DNA of 64,000 bases from Chamaecyparis obtusa (lineage: Eukaryota > Streptophyta > Pinopsida > Cupressales > Cupressaceae): positions 186,001 through 250,000 of the forward strand of contig BSBK01002933.1 in the NCBI GenBank assembly GCA_027943335.1. Direction: 5' to 3'. Position numbers and translations under genes: made by a program. The notes under the pieces were generated by a model, which was not told the origin of the DNA, searched no databases, and saw nothing but the letters and a program-made list of their open reading frames with translations. Below are positions 11,684 through 22,803 of the stretch, piece by piece; the first letter of the stretch is position 1; each line of letters begins with the position of its first letter.

Positions 11684-13042
11684 CATGAGTCTAGATTTGA
11701 ATTCCTGGTGGAAGAGCTACACCACTCCATCTTTGACTCATTTGAAAGCCATGTCATTTGTACCCTTGTCACACATGAGTCTTCCCGATATGGTGCTATC
11801 TATTCATATCTTCATGATGGCATCATCCCTGACACTTTCAACCGTTCTAAATGCAAAAATGTCATCCGTAATGCCTCTCGCCACACCCTTATCTTTGGTG
11901 ATTTGTATAGGAGGGGTTTAGATGGGAGACTTCTTAGGTGCTTGGAAAAGGAGGAATCCGACCAAGCGTTAGTTGACATCCACGAGGGCATTTGTGGTGG
12001 ACATTCCAATGGTCTTTCCATGGCCCGAAGGTTGCTTAGGGTGGAGTATTACTGGCCCACAATGCAAACGGATGTAGTAGCTTTCTCTAAGTCTTGCGAG
12101 AAATGTCAAAAACATGGAAACCCGATTCATGCTTCGGGTAGGGAGCTAATTCCTTCTATTTCTCATTGGCCATTTCAGCGCTGGGCCTTTGACCTTGTTG
12201 GGAAAATTCACCCCAACTCATCAGGTGGACATAAGTTTATTATTACAGCTACTGATTATTTCACGAAATGGGTAGAGGTAGTACCTCTTTTTGTTGCCTT
12301 AGGAAAAATAGTTTCACTCTTTATTCTGAATCATATTATTTTCCGCTTTGGAGTGCCTTTTGAGATTATTACTGATAATGGAGGACAATTCAAGAATAAG
12401 GACCTAAAGCATTTATGCAAAAAGTTTAAAATCAAGCAACATTGGTCCTCTATTTACTTTCCACAGGGAAATGGACAAGCAAAAGCCTCTAATAAAACCA
12501 TTCTTAAGATTCTTCATAGGACAATACACAAGAATGGTAGGGATTGGCACTTGCAAATCAATCTAGCGCTATGGGCTTATAGAACAAGCATTCACACACC
12601 TACAAGAGCCACTACTTTTGCACTTACCTATGGTGCTGAAGCGGTATTACCTTTAGAAGTGGAGATCCCATCACTTAGAGTTTCTCTCAAAGGTTTGATA
12701 ATAGATGAGCATTACCACACCATGAGGTTACAGGAATTAGAACTTCTAGATGAGAAGCACAAAGCTTCATTTGATCATATGAGAGTATATCAGAAGTGTA
12801 TGTCCAAGGCATTCAACAAGAAGGTTTGCCCTAGAGAGTTTCAAATAGGTGATCTTGTTTTGCGAGAGAATCCTAAGAACCAATAGAACAGAGAACAAAA
12901 GGGTAAATTCGAACCTAATTGGCTTGGGCCATATGTCATCACAGCTGCTTTTGGGACATGTTCTTATTTGTTATCTGATGAAGATGGAGAACAACTCCCT
13001 GAGCCCATCAACATTCTGCACCTAAAGAAGTTCTATCCTTGA
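11684..13042 (+). pseudogene. Integrase of A, catalytic Glu replaced
   Basis: DDE integrase that inserts the cDNA into the genome. The zinc-binding HHCC module is intact (IHEG...GGHSNG...CEKCQKHG, about 11,965-12,125). Catalytic Asp residues lie in WAFDLVG (about 12,185) and TDNGGQF (about 12,371). The third catalytic residue, 35 residues after the second Asp, is Lys (AAA, 12,482-12,484) instead of Glu. TAG at 12,884 interrupts the C-terminal region, which ends at INILHLKKFYP and TGA 13,040-13,042. No chromodomain follows. It is dead by two independent lesions. Confidence 0.9.
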
Positions 13043-14717
13043 TGCTCGTTTTCTGTCTGGGAGCATCTTTTGTACATATTTTATTGATCCTGAAAAAATT
13101 TAAAAAATAATTCATATATGATGCTGAAAAAATTCTAAAAAGTATATAAAGTCCTAAAAAAAATATAAAAAAATCAAAATATAGCAAAAAAATTAAAAAA
13201 AAAAGAAAAAGTGCCTTGGTGAAAACTTGGAAACAGGCGCCTTGGTAGCAAAAAAACACAAAAATGAAAAAAGAGAAAAAATAAAAAAAAATCCAAGTGG
13301 TGAAAACCTGGAAACAGGCGCTACTTGAGGCCTTTGCACCCTTGTCTCTTCGCATGCATCCTCGACACTTAGCCATTGTCCATCATGCCTTGACCTTATT
13401 TGACTTGGTCTGGAATTGGTGCTTATTTTTGTTTAGGGGGCATAACTATTGGCATAGGTCCTTTAGGTGCATTTGTCTCTTAGGGCATTTCACAATAGGT
13501 GTTTTTCAACACCACCCCAAACAGTGTTTTTCAACATTACTCTTGCGTCGAGTGTTTCTTAACACTTATCAGATGTCTTTCCCAATGGTCCAAGTGTGAT
13601 GTGATATTTCTCATTGGTAGATGTGATAACCAGAGTTTGACTCTATGACCAACACACATGCACTTAAACAATCAACTCGCTTGAGATATGTTGACTTTAT
13701 TTTTCTTTGTGTGCTGTCTATGAGGATTTCTTGGATGAGTGGTCTCTCCTTGAGAAGTTTTCGATGATGCATAGCTAGAAGACTGAGGGTATGAGAACAT
13801 GTTTTATTTCTTTATTTGTTTGTGGGTATATTTTGTTGGTCCTAACTGTCATGAACATTTATGCTGGTCTTACTTGACACTAAGGATTGACAAAGTATTA
13901 TCCTTGACTATTTTATGCGAGTGCATGCTTCTAGTTATCCTGACTTTCATGTGTCTTGATACAAGCATAATCTCGCCATATCAAACTTAGGTGATCTCAC
14001 TGCACTAGTTATCTTGACCTACATGTCTTTGATGCGTAGGTGGGATTTCCACATTTTTATCTGATAAAGATCATATTCATATTCACATAGTTATGCTAGT
14101 GTGCATTGTATGATCTTACGATGCTACCAATAACACTCGATGATGATAATTAGATGTCTATAAGCGTTGTGACCTTGCAAGTCAACCACTTTCATAATAG
14201 CTTGCATTTTTAGGTTCATGTTATTCTAGTTTTGCATTTTTGCATATGGAGAGAGCTCTCCTTTTTCATCTTACGTGGACCTATCAGTCGACTGTGCTCA
14301 CCTTTCCTTCTTCTCGATCACATCTTTCACTCCTTGTCTTTTCCATCTCAAACCTGTTCATGTTCATCACAAGGGATTAATCATATCATCATATCTATAT
14401 CTCAAAATTGTCATTTTCAGAAACATGAGTCTATATTATAAACATGAGATCAAACATACATCTATGAGAGATAACATACATAAGCACATACATAAATATT
14501 TTGAGAAAATATGACAAGACAATACATATGTAAACTGATATACACCTCCAAGTGAGACAATCAAACATGATATACCAAACATCTAGTATATCTCATATAT
14601 ATAAAGAGCACGTGTCATGGTACAATGTCATCAATGATATAAACCATACAAATGGGATCCCCACTAGATCAAAGTCTCAATGATGTAATTTGACATAAAC
14701 CTAGCCTAAGCCTAAAC
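13043..14717 (+). other. 3' non-coding region of A, after pol
   Basis: Begins with an A-rich stretch (about 13,075-13,300) that holds two hairpin units around GGTGAAAACCTGG (13,211-13,244 and 13,294-13,329). The rest corresponds loosely to E's 43,159-45,113 and the fragment at 1-617. No coding potential is seen on the plus strand. Confidence 0.6.
13211..13329 (+). repeat. Paired GGTGAAAACCTGG hairpin units after pol of A
   Basis: Unit 1: GTGCC (13,211-13,215) can pair with GGCGC (13,236-13,240). Unit 2: CAAGT (13,294-13,298) can pair with ACTTG (13,323-13,327). Both loops contain GGTGAAAAC(C/T)TGGAAACA. E has three equivalent units at 43,226-43,432. Confidence 0.6.
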
Positions 14718-17020
14718 CTAAGAATCGCTGCCATCCTGAGGACCGGTAGCTAGAGGCTGAGGTGGTGCACTAGGTGCCACCTCGGCGAAGCTGGGAGCTC
14801 TCTGTCCTGCCAGTATAGCCTGTAGATATAACCCATGATATGTAGGCCGCCTAGGCTGACTCTCTGTGTATCTCTGTGACATCTTCCTAAGCCATCTGCT
14901 CTCGATGGGCGATCTCTGCTCTAAGACTAGCTATCTACTGATCCTGCTCTGTCCTCAAGTCCACTAGCTGCTACTCCCGTACCGCTATGGTGATCTTCAG
15001 CTGCTAAATCTCTGCCTCAAGAGTCTCGATGCGGGCTCTCAAATCCTCTATGATAGCTGAATCCACCTATACCTATGGTGGTACCTGTGCCTATACCCAT
15101 ACTTGCTCCTGTGAAGGTCTCTGTACCTCCTCACTCCCCGAGCTCTGACCTCATGGCCGTTTCTGGCCACCAGATCTAGATCCCTCTCCAACCTCTCTCA
15201 CGTGACCTCTACCTCTACCCTCATCATCTCCTTTGTCTCCTCCTCTTGGGGCAACCTGTGCTGCATCTGGTACAGTAAATTGAGGGAATGGTTCCCTCCA
15301 CCGCTCAGTCCTATACACTACATCAGCCATATCTGGGAGATACTCCCAGGGCTCTCTCCTGATTGCATCAGTCTCCTCAATAGCTCACTGATAATCTAAC
15401 ATGGGTAGCCACCCATGTCCCTCCTCATCCCTAGCCCTCGCATAGGTGGTGGTCTCTGTGGAGACCCACTGCTGACACTCAAACTATCGCCATACCGCGT
15501 GATGCAGAACCTCTCGACAATCTTAGAGTGTCGGCCTACCAATGGTCGGCTACATAACATATAGCTAAACTCATCCTCTGCATCCCCCCATGCCTCAACA
15601 TCCTTTTATGGCCTCCATGTGAACGAGGTCATCTCATCTAGGATCTGCCTATAGTGGGCATGTGATATGTATCCTCCGTACCTATATATGTACGGGTATC
15701 TTCGCTCTCTCGGCTGAACCCTGGTGCACACCACAGCAATGTGCTCTCATGCCCACACCTATGCTAGGATGGCACCACACGCCCATGTCTGACCATCCCT
15801 ATAGACGATCTCGTGCAACTCATGATACATCTCTGCTAGTATAGTAGGACCCCATGCCATACGACGAGGTCTGCCTACCAAGTCCACCAGTAGTCTGCCC
15901 CATCTGAGAGGGAATCCCTTCCGACTACGGTCAGTCATCAGGGCCTGTGATATGATGGATGCAACAATACATGGCACTGGAAAATCTTGACCAAAGTCAT
16001 CCATGAGCCACTGCCAATTGACATGCCGATCCACAATAGTCACATCCTGAAACATCTCCTGGATCGCCTATCATCCCTTAGTGGCATCCTGATCATAGTA
16101 TACCTATGCCAGCAAGCGATCATGTTAGTTTTCACCATATGGAAACATTACACTTACACGATCATATCTTAAAACATGATTATACTTACAGGCTCGCCGT
16201 GGCATGGAACCCGTAGTATTCTGTAGACATCCTCTAGTGTGATGGATGCCTCTCCTGTCGGCAAGTGAAATGTGTTATGCTCACTATGCCATCGCTCGGC
16301 CAAGGCTGTCAATAGCCTATGATCAGCCCGAATATATGGGAACCACAATAGATATCAAAATCCCATCGCCCTGATGTCATCCTTGCCCAGATCATCTAGG
16401 TCTTGGACGCATCTCAACCTCACAACCTTCGGTGCTCTGATGAGTAATGCCAGAAAGACCTCCTACAAATCATTCAACCAAGCCATATGTTAGTACATAC
16501 TATGATGAAAATCAGTACAAGACATATAAAGCATAAAAATTATTTGGACCCATGTCTTACTTTGCTCAAAATAATTAAAATTGCTAAGTTTTTAGGTCAG
16601 GCGATACTATTGTTTGGAGAAGTATCGTGCAACACTTCTCCCTATACTATCGTGATACATCTTTGATTGTGCGATACTTCACTAGGTGTCATGTGACAGT
16701 TTTCCAGTTATAGTGCGATACTAGTGTCTACTATCGGGGGATATACCTGGGACCCGCAAAGTATCGCGCGACTCTTGTCCCCAAAGGGCACGATACTCTA
16801 CAAGTATTGCGTGATATATCGCCCTGATCTAAAAATTTTGAAAATTTTAAATTTTGAAAACATTAAAAAATGTGCTAAATATGTATTAAGTGTAATAAAT
16901 GACTCAAAAAATGGCTAGTTTTCAAAAACATATCGGGGCACCATAATATGGAGGCCAGTTGTGCAACCGGGAGCACTCAAATCAGTGTCTGTGGACCGAA
17001 ACTGTTGCTTTCTGGGCCAT
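14718..17020 (-). pseudogene. Antisense PMD gene of element A (aORF)
   Basis: Gene on the strand opposite to gag-pol. The product is a plant-mobile-domain protein, related to the aminotransferase-like PMD family; molecular role unknown. I read three likely exons. Exon 1 is 17,020-16,934 (ATG, then a PPYYGAP motif shared with E). Exon 2 is 16,462-16,192 (LLTALAERWHSEHNTFHLPTGE, EDVYRILRVPCHGEP), bounded by TTGTAG and GTAAGT. Exon 3 is 16,103-14,718 (LVDLVGRPRRMAWGPTILAEMYHELHEI), beginning after GCATAG and ending in a Pro-rich tail. Stops are present in exon 1, exon 2 (near 16,350) and at the start of exon 3, so it is broken. Antisense ORFs at this place are known in Tat elements. Confidence 0.75.
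16595..16840. repeat. Palindromic motif cluster A-3
   Basis: About ten TATCG-type motifs, mostly as GCGATAC or GTATCG, including GTATCGCGCGA near 16,760. It lies within the putative first intron of the antisense gene. It is the third cluster of the element; the matching part of D is outside the window. Confidence 0.7.
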
Positions 17021-17779
17021 TTTCTCTCTCTGAGCTCTTAAGGTTCTAAAATCAATAAAAGTCAAATGATTTTGAAAATGACACTTTTTACCCCTTTTAT
17101 AGCATTTTGACTTTTTTGACCGATTTTCAAAACCCCTTAGAATTGCACGAAAATTGCACCCCTAGCTAATTTCAATGTCCTGGATCCATTTTTGAACTCG
17201 AAATTGAAATCTGAGGTCATCTTGATAATCAAAATCACATTTCAAAATTTTCTCTTTCTTCTGTGTAGTTGGCTGACCTTTTGAGGCATAATCCTTCGAT
17301 ATTTCTTGGGGCATCTTGATTTCCATGTCTTCCAAACTTCTAGTCTTTCATTCACCCCTTTCGCTTCCTCTCTCTAAGGTTTGACTTAATCTTTATCCTA
17401 TATCTTTTTCAGTCAAACCTAGTCAACCTGGGGCATATCTTCACTGTTTGATGGTTATCCTATCATGCTCCATCCTTCGATTATGATTTATTGTAACTTG
17501 ATCAAGTTTATCAATTTGCTGTTCTCCTCTATTTGATTTTGATTTTGATTCTGAGGGGGCAGTATCTATTGGATTTTAATCCTTGATTCCTTGATTTTCT
17601 TGATTCAGCTATCCTTCAGTGAGTTTTCGCTCAAGCTTGAGATTCTTATCTCTTATTTTGGATATGATCCCGAATCGACCTCATGTCCAGAATCCTTTGT
17701 CTATGTTTGTCTGGGTGTGATCCTGAATCGACCTCACATCTGAGTTGTTTTATGATCCCAGATCAATCTCACATTAGTC
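17021..17779. other. Region between aORF start and 3' LTR of A
   Basis: About 760 bases with no ORF that I trust. It would contain the promoter of the antisense gene if that gene has its own. Three similar phrases around GATCC(C/T)GAATCGACCTCA occur at about 17,667, 17,720 and 17,756, forming a short degenerate tandem repeat. Confidence 0.5.
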
Positions 17780-17792
17780 AAAGAGGGGCAAA
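17780..17792 (+). other. Polypurine tract of A
   Basis: AAAGAGGGGCAAA directly abuts the TG of the 3' LTR. E has the same tract (48,662-48,675). It primes plus-strand synthesis. Confidence 0.9.
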
Positions 17793-18796
17793 TGTATGCA
17801 CCCTAAAATGGTCGCCTAGACTTTGGGCCCCCATTCTGCAATTTTATCAAATTCCTGAATCAATATTTTTAAAAATCAGCATTTCTAGCTTTATATCAAT
17901 TTCCTTGATCAAATTCTATTTCATCATTTTCGATTATTTGCCTTGGGCTAACCATTTTATCCTAAGTCTTTATTTATTTAAAATAAATTTTTCCTACCTT
18001 TTTAATAAATAAAAAGCCCCCACTTTTCCTCTTATCCTAAGTTGCACAAATAAATCATTATTCTTATTTTATAAAAAAAGAAAAAATATTTTTTGTCTCA
18101 TATGGACATAAAAGTCAACTCTTATTTTCTTATTGGACGATATTTGTGCACAAGGATCAAGCTTCCATTTTTCTCCACCGTTGATTAAGTCTTTTGCCTC
18201 TTAATCTCAATGGTCCATTTCACCTCATTTCTTATAAAAGGAGAGCTCTCTTTTTTATTTTAGATATCTTAGATTTCTATGCTAATGTTATGCTGCAAGT
18301 TTTTTAGGTCATTTGAAGCTCTATTTGAAGACACTTTTGCATCCAATCTTTGAAGATCTTTGTTGCATTTCATCTAGTTCATATTTGCTTTCTTAGTTGC
18401 ATGATAATTGCATTCTTAGTGTAGATTTCCTTTCATGCATTAGTTTAAATCTCACATAGCCTAATTAGGAAGGTTGTAATCTTTGTACTTTCCTTTCATA
18501 GCATAATTTGTACTTTCATTTTCATAGAATAATTTGCATACTCATATAGGTTGCATTGCATTGCATTCATTTGGATTTTATTGGGGATATTGGCACTCTT
18601 GCCCTTGTCTTTGATTTGAAATTTCTCATTTTGTGGTTGACTAGAAAGGTCACAAGCTTATAGCTCTAGCTGAGAGCAATTTTACAAATCTTGCAACTCC
18701 ATGCATAAAGAGCTATGGATCGATTTGTGAGGGCTCATTCTTGAGTTTTCTTGCATGTAATGATTCATAGAAGTGTGGTCACATTTTCACCATACA
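17793..18796 (+). repeat. 3' LTR of element A
   Basis: 1,004 bp, aligned with 1,866-2,868 with scattered substitutions, mostly transitions. It ends CACCATACA, followed by AGGGT. TATA box at 18,233-18,240. Confidence 0.95.
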
Positions 18797-19370
18797 AGGG
18801 TCGAGGTTGAATCCTTCAATGGCTACCAATGGATCTCCTTGATGAATTGGATCTTGAATGCTTGAATGCTCAAGGATAGATGAATGCTTGAATGCTTTCT
18901 TTCTTTCTTTCTTTCTTGATTGTTTGATCACTTGATTGAGGATGCTTGTATTCAATGGATAATGGATCAACAAATGAGGGGAGTAGGCTTCCTTATATAG
19001 TATTTTAGGGCACAAACTTCTAGAGAGGTCGACATAGGAGAAATAAATTCTCATTAATCCTATACCCTTGGAAGTGGACCTAAATTAAATATCATTTAAG
19101 AGTTTTCCATTTCGAAGCCCGAAACAGCCAACCCGGAAGTGGGAAACAAATCTTTTTTGAAACCTAACATTCGAAAACCTCCAAAATTTGAAATTTGGAC
19201 CCTGGGTCAGGGTCGAGGCTGACATTGACCCAAAAGGTCAAGAACCTCAAGTTCACAGAGCCAGGTGCCAAAAAAAGGCTAGAAATAAGGCGTTTGACAT
19301 GACCCCAAATCACTTACTCGGAGGGCTAAACTAGTCCTAAATGGAAGTTCTTCCATTTTTCGACGATACA
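18797..19370 (-). repeat. R1-1, LTR-like repeat, right part
   Basis: Continuation of R1-1 beyond element A; the first five bases, AGGGT, are A's target duplication. The right end ...CGACGATACA corresponds to the minus-strand start of the repeat and to R1-2's ...GATGATACA at 57,618. The stretch 18,803-19,215 repeats 1,448-1,865, so the repeat carried a tandem duplication of about 420 bp before A arrived. Confidence 0.55.
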
Positions 19371-20545
19371 TTTAACCCCCACTTTAGCAAAAGTATGGAC
19401 TCGATGCAAACTCTTGGTAAAGGAGATCACAACAAAACATAAAATCTTATTGAAATCAAAGGGGCAAAGCGATGCTCAAGCCCCCCAGGGACTCAAGTCT
19501 TTGTCAACCCAGATTACGATAAGAGAGACATCACTAGAAAAAATATTGAAGAGGGTGTGATTACCTCATCCAATGAGAACTTATGTCCCATTGTAAATCA
19601 CATAAGGAAACATCACAACTGGAAAGATGGAGTTGAACCACCTAATGAATGTGGCTACTCACTAGTCAACCCATCAATGATTCACCCTCAACAATATTCT
19701 ATTCCAAAAGAGAAAAGCCTAAAACAAAAGAGATCCAGTCTTAAGGACACCTCCGACCTTAAGGGATCAAAACATTGAAAATTGAAATTGGAGGGATCAA
19801 GAGATCCTATAAGGTAAAAGTCCATGCTTTAAAGATTAGTCACTTATCCATAAAGGGAGAAAAGTCTTAAGTCTTAAAAACAAATATTTTGAAAGTGCGT
19901 GTGTGCAAAAAGTGAGCAGAGCGTATGCCCCCACATTAAAGTCATTGCTAACACTTTAATAGGAGCAATGGCTTTAACAGAAACATATACAACTCCACTG
20001 ATTACATTTCTACTTCAAGATGCCCCCAAGCGAAGACAAATCAAGGGAAATTATACATAAACATATAGAGAACACAGAAGGGATCTACCTACCGTGGGGT
20101 CAGTATGATCATAAGATTATATATATATATATATATATATATTATTGAAAATGAATTGACATCATTCCCCAAAGAAAGTAGAACTATAATTAAAATGGAG
20201 GAAAGAAAATGCAAGAGTTACGAAGAAGAGTCTTTTCGGAGCATAACATGGAGACCAAAAAGAATCAGTGCTACCAAGTTGCAAATTCAAGCAGACTACA
20301 CAAGGAAAACATTTACGAACAATAGCACAGGTACAACATAACATGAAAACAACATACAGAAGAATAGAGATATATATAGATGAATAGCACAACAAGTTTG
20401 ATTCCATTATCACCTTGCACCAACAAAGTGACAAGGGTCGTACAAAAGAATCTAACAAACATTTAGAAAACACATCACGGGAGAAGCACAATACAAAAGG
20501 CACACATAGAAAAAGGTACCATGGAGGACAAGCCAATCAAGCGCA
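19371..20545. other. Unassigned sequence, probably 3' part of G
   Basis: No gene that I can support. On the minus strand it contains two TGGGGGCAT phrases (near 20,030 and 19,935), a hallmark seen downstream of pol in the Tat elements here (GACTGGGGGCATAA). It may therefore be the 3' non-coding part of remnant G with RT to integrase deleted. It also holds an (AT)n tract at 20,118-20,142. Confidence 0.35.
20118..20142. repeat. AT microsatellite
   Basis: About twelve uninterrupted TA units. Confidence 0.9.
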
Positions 20546-21934
20546 TCACCTACTCTCCCCATCTCGGTCTATATCATTTAGGGAAGGTGGAAAACTCGCA
20601 AGAGAGACTATATCCAACACAGTAGGAATAATAGTCAGTTCCAAACAAGGATCCTCTTGAGAATCAGAATGTTCGATACTAGGTAAAATTATCAATTGTG
20701 TTGAAAGAATATTAGGTAAATTAGTATCAATGTCAATAGTCTCATATTCATCATTAACAACATTAATATCATCAAGAGTATCTTCTTCATCAAGATTAAT
20801 TGAAATAGAATCTAAGATACAAATATAATCATCATAATCATTCATCTTAACATAATTATTAACATTAACTTCTTCCAACACATCAGGCATAGGCTGGTCA
20901 AAAGAAGGTAAATAACTTTGAAGAATAGATGCAGGTGACTTAGCTTGAGCTTGACACTTCTTATGATGTTCATTGGAAGATCGGTTACGTTTTGTCTTGT
21001 TTGAAATATGTTGAGAACTAGGAGGAACAACCACCAATTCCTTCACAAGTTCTATAGGAGGATTAGTAGGATTCTCAGGAGACTGAAAAGCAACAGTAGG
21101 AGTTTGATTAATAGAACTAGAAGCCATGGATAAAGGATTTATGGAAGGCATAGGCAAAAGACCACGGTTAAGATCTATTTGAGGCATGCTTAACTTAAGA
21201 ATCTTGAAATGTTTATAGGCTTGATATGATCGTAAAAGATTATCAGGTTGAGAAGGAATGAATTAGGTAATGAAGGCCAAAAGAAGTCAAGGGTAGCACA
21301 ATCCCAAGGCCTATAAGGTTCATATAAACTATGATTAATCATCTCCACTTCTTTATCATGAATGAATTTAAGACACTTATGGATATGAGAAGCAACAACA
21401 TGCATGAAATTCAAGCAAGGAAAACCAAGCTTAACTTGAAATTGATCAGAAGTAGGAACAACGACGAAGGTAGTGTCCACAACTTTACCACAAAGTTTGA
21501 TAGGAAAGTTAATAGAACCAAATGATGGATAGAGAAAACCATTACAAGTTCTTCATAAAAAGTTTTTCTAAATAGTAATGCCATTGAATAAGGATGTAGG
21601 ATCAACAAGACAACCATGCGTAGGTATCTTATAAATCCTAGCATAAATGTAGAGGGGACCATCAGGAGCTTTAATAGTCTCAGAATCATCAAAGGTGATC
21701 AAGAGTTCCCTATGTCTTTTATTTTTAGGTTGTTTTTGAGGTTTAGGTTGAGGTTTCAGTTTAGGCTTAGGTTGAGGTGGAACTTGAAATTGAGGCTGAT
21801 TTTGAGGCTGGGGTGGAGATACAGGTTTAGGCAAAACAACATGGTCCACAAGGTTAACATAATTGAGATCATCCATATTTGAATCATAAATAACATCCAT
21901 AGAAGATGGCTCATAAATAGTATTAGTATCATGT
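20546..21934 (-). pseudogene. Remnant G: protease and linker of a Tat-like element
   Basis: Minus-strand coding remnant that continues from 27,903-28,140 across chromovirus F. Read from 21,934 leftward: a Pro/Gln/Lys-rich stretch, then KIPTHGCLVDPTSLFNGIT (about 21,585-21,650), which sits where the protease active site should be but lacks a canonical D-G-G or D-S-G. A landmark follows (LGFPCLNFMH...HKCLKFIHDKEV, about 21,320-21,430), equivalent to LGRPWIH...HQCLKFP of other Tat proteases. An acidic linker is open over 20,546-21,187. Two stops lie near 21,560. No RT follows leftward. Confidence 0.6.
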
Positions 21935-21939
21935 GTAGG
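21935..21939. other. Target-site duplication of F, left copy
   Basis: GTAGG before the left LTR; the same five bases occur at 27,898-27,902 after the right LTR. Confidence 0.9.
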
Positions 21940-22595
21940 TGACGTAGGGGAGGAGAGGGAGAGGGGCCAAAGGCACAACCTAACCAGATCCACCTTGCAG
22001 AACAACACACTAAAGAAAAACATACAACAGTAAGAGAGATAATGCAAATGTCTTTTAGATATTATCTTGAAATTGGTTCATACATGCCGGGCTGTAAGTC
22101 CTTCCCAATTTCGGCCAAATATTACAATCAAGTACAAAAGTTCTCAAACATGCGAGGATCTGTCAACAATCTCTAATCTTCTATCTTCTATCCTCTATAC
22201 AAAACTTCCTCCCCAAAACTCTAACCAAACAAATACATTTATACAAGAGGCTACTGAGCCAAGTCATCCTTCAGATCCACAATCAATGGAAGGAACGACC
22301 AGATTTAGGTCCACACACTTCTGAGTGATGGATACCAACATTAAATCTATGACCCAAATTAAATCCACAAGTCAGCCTCAAAAGAAATCCAAAAAAAACA
22401 ACTTGGTAAGCAAGGAAACTGAGCGCTAAGGAAATTCACTAAGCACCAGAGAGATAACCGACCAACATCAACGAACAAAGGAAACTAAGCAACACCGAAC
22501 CAACTCAGTTAAAGCAGGAACCAAGCAACACAAACAAACTCAAATATATTTTTGGTGACATAGGATTGCCAAGGACCCAAGATGCTCCTGCATTA
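21940..22595 (-). repeat. 3' LTR of F
   Basis: 656 bp. In plus orientation it starts TGACGTAGGGG and ends CTCCTGCATTA; the right copy has TGATGCAGGGG and CTCCTGCATCA, so both ends have mutated here. A minus-strand TATAAATG lies at 22,236-22,243. Confidence 0.92.
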
Positions 22596-22639
22596 GACAC
22601 TTGGGGTTATTTGAAAATGATTCTTTGAATCATGAAACA

Positions 22640-22803
22640 GGTATGATCTGAGCTGCATCCAACTTAGACTGTGAAATCCATGAACTGTCTTCGATCGGTC
22701 TATTCTTCCACTTTACCAGATATTCCATATATTGTTTTCATCTTGTACTTCTGCAAATTTTTTTCTCCAATATCTGCTCAACTTCTTCATTCTACTTCTT
22801 AGG
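22640..22803 (-). pseudogene. Chromodomain of F
   Basis: Translating leftward from about 22,790 gives EVEQILEKK, then a stop, then YMEYLVKWKNRP and SSWI, the core of a chromodomain (Y-L-V-K-W-K and a later W). The domain binds histone marks and steers integration in chromoviruses. Two in-frame stops separate it from integrase and split it. Confidence 0.8.

Larger units (their letters stand above)
1866..18796 (+). mobile_element. Element A: full-length Tat-lineage Ty3/gypsy retrotransposon
   Basis: A 16.9-kb element with two LTRs of about 1 kb, TG...CA ends, primer site, polypurine tract and a perfect 5-bp duplication AGGGT. Order: LTR, leader, gag, protease, linker, RT, RNase H, second RNase H, integrase, 3' non-coding region, antisense PMD gene, LTR. 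The second RNase H and the antisense gene between pol and the 3' LTR are known traits of Tat-lineage elements. Gag-pol carries many stops and one visible frameshift, so this copy is dead. The LTRs differ by roughly 5 percent over the first 480 bases by eye. It inserted into R1-1. Confidence 0.95.

Noticed and set aside
13008..13376. Minus-strand Phe-rich ORF of 122 codons
   Set aside because: Produced by the A-rich stretch after pol; low complexity.
19557..19778. Plus-strand ORF of 73 codons
   Set aside because: No motif, no second copy in the window, and flanked by repeat remnants; no support for coding.
20162..20536. Minus-strand ORF of 124 codons, Cys- and Phe-rich
   Set aside because: Composition is what AT-rich non-coding DNA yields, and it does not continue the G reading frame convincingly.
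21568..22047. Minus-strand 159-codon ORF as a single gene
   Set aside because: Its first part lies in the LTR of F and the rest in remnant G; the junction is the F insertion site, so it is an artefactual fusion.
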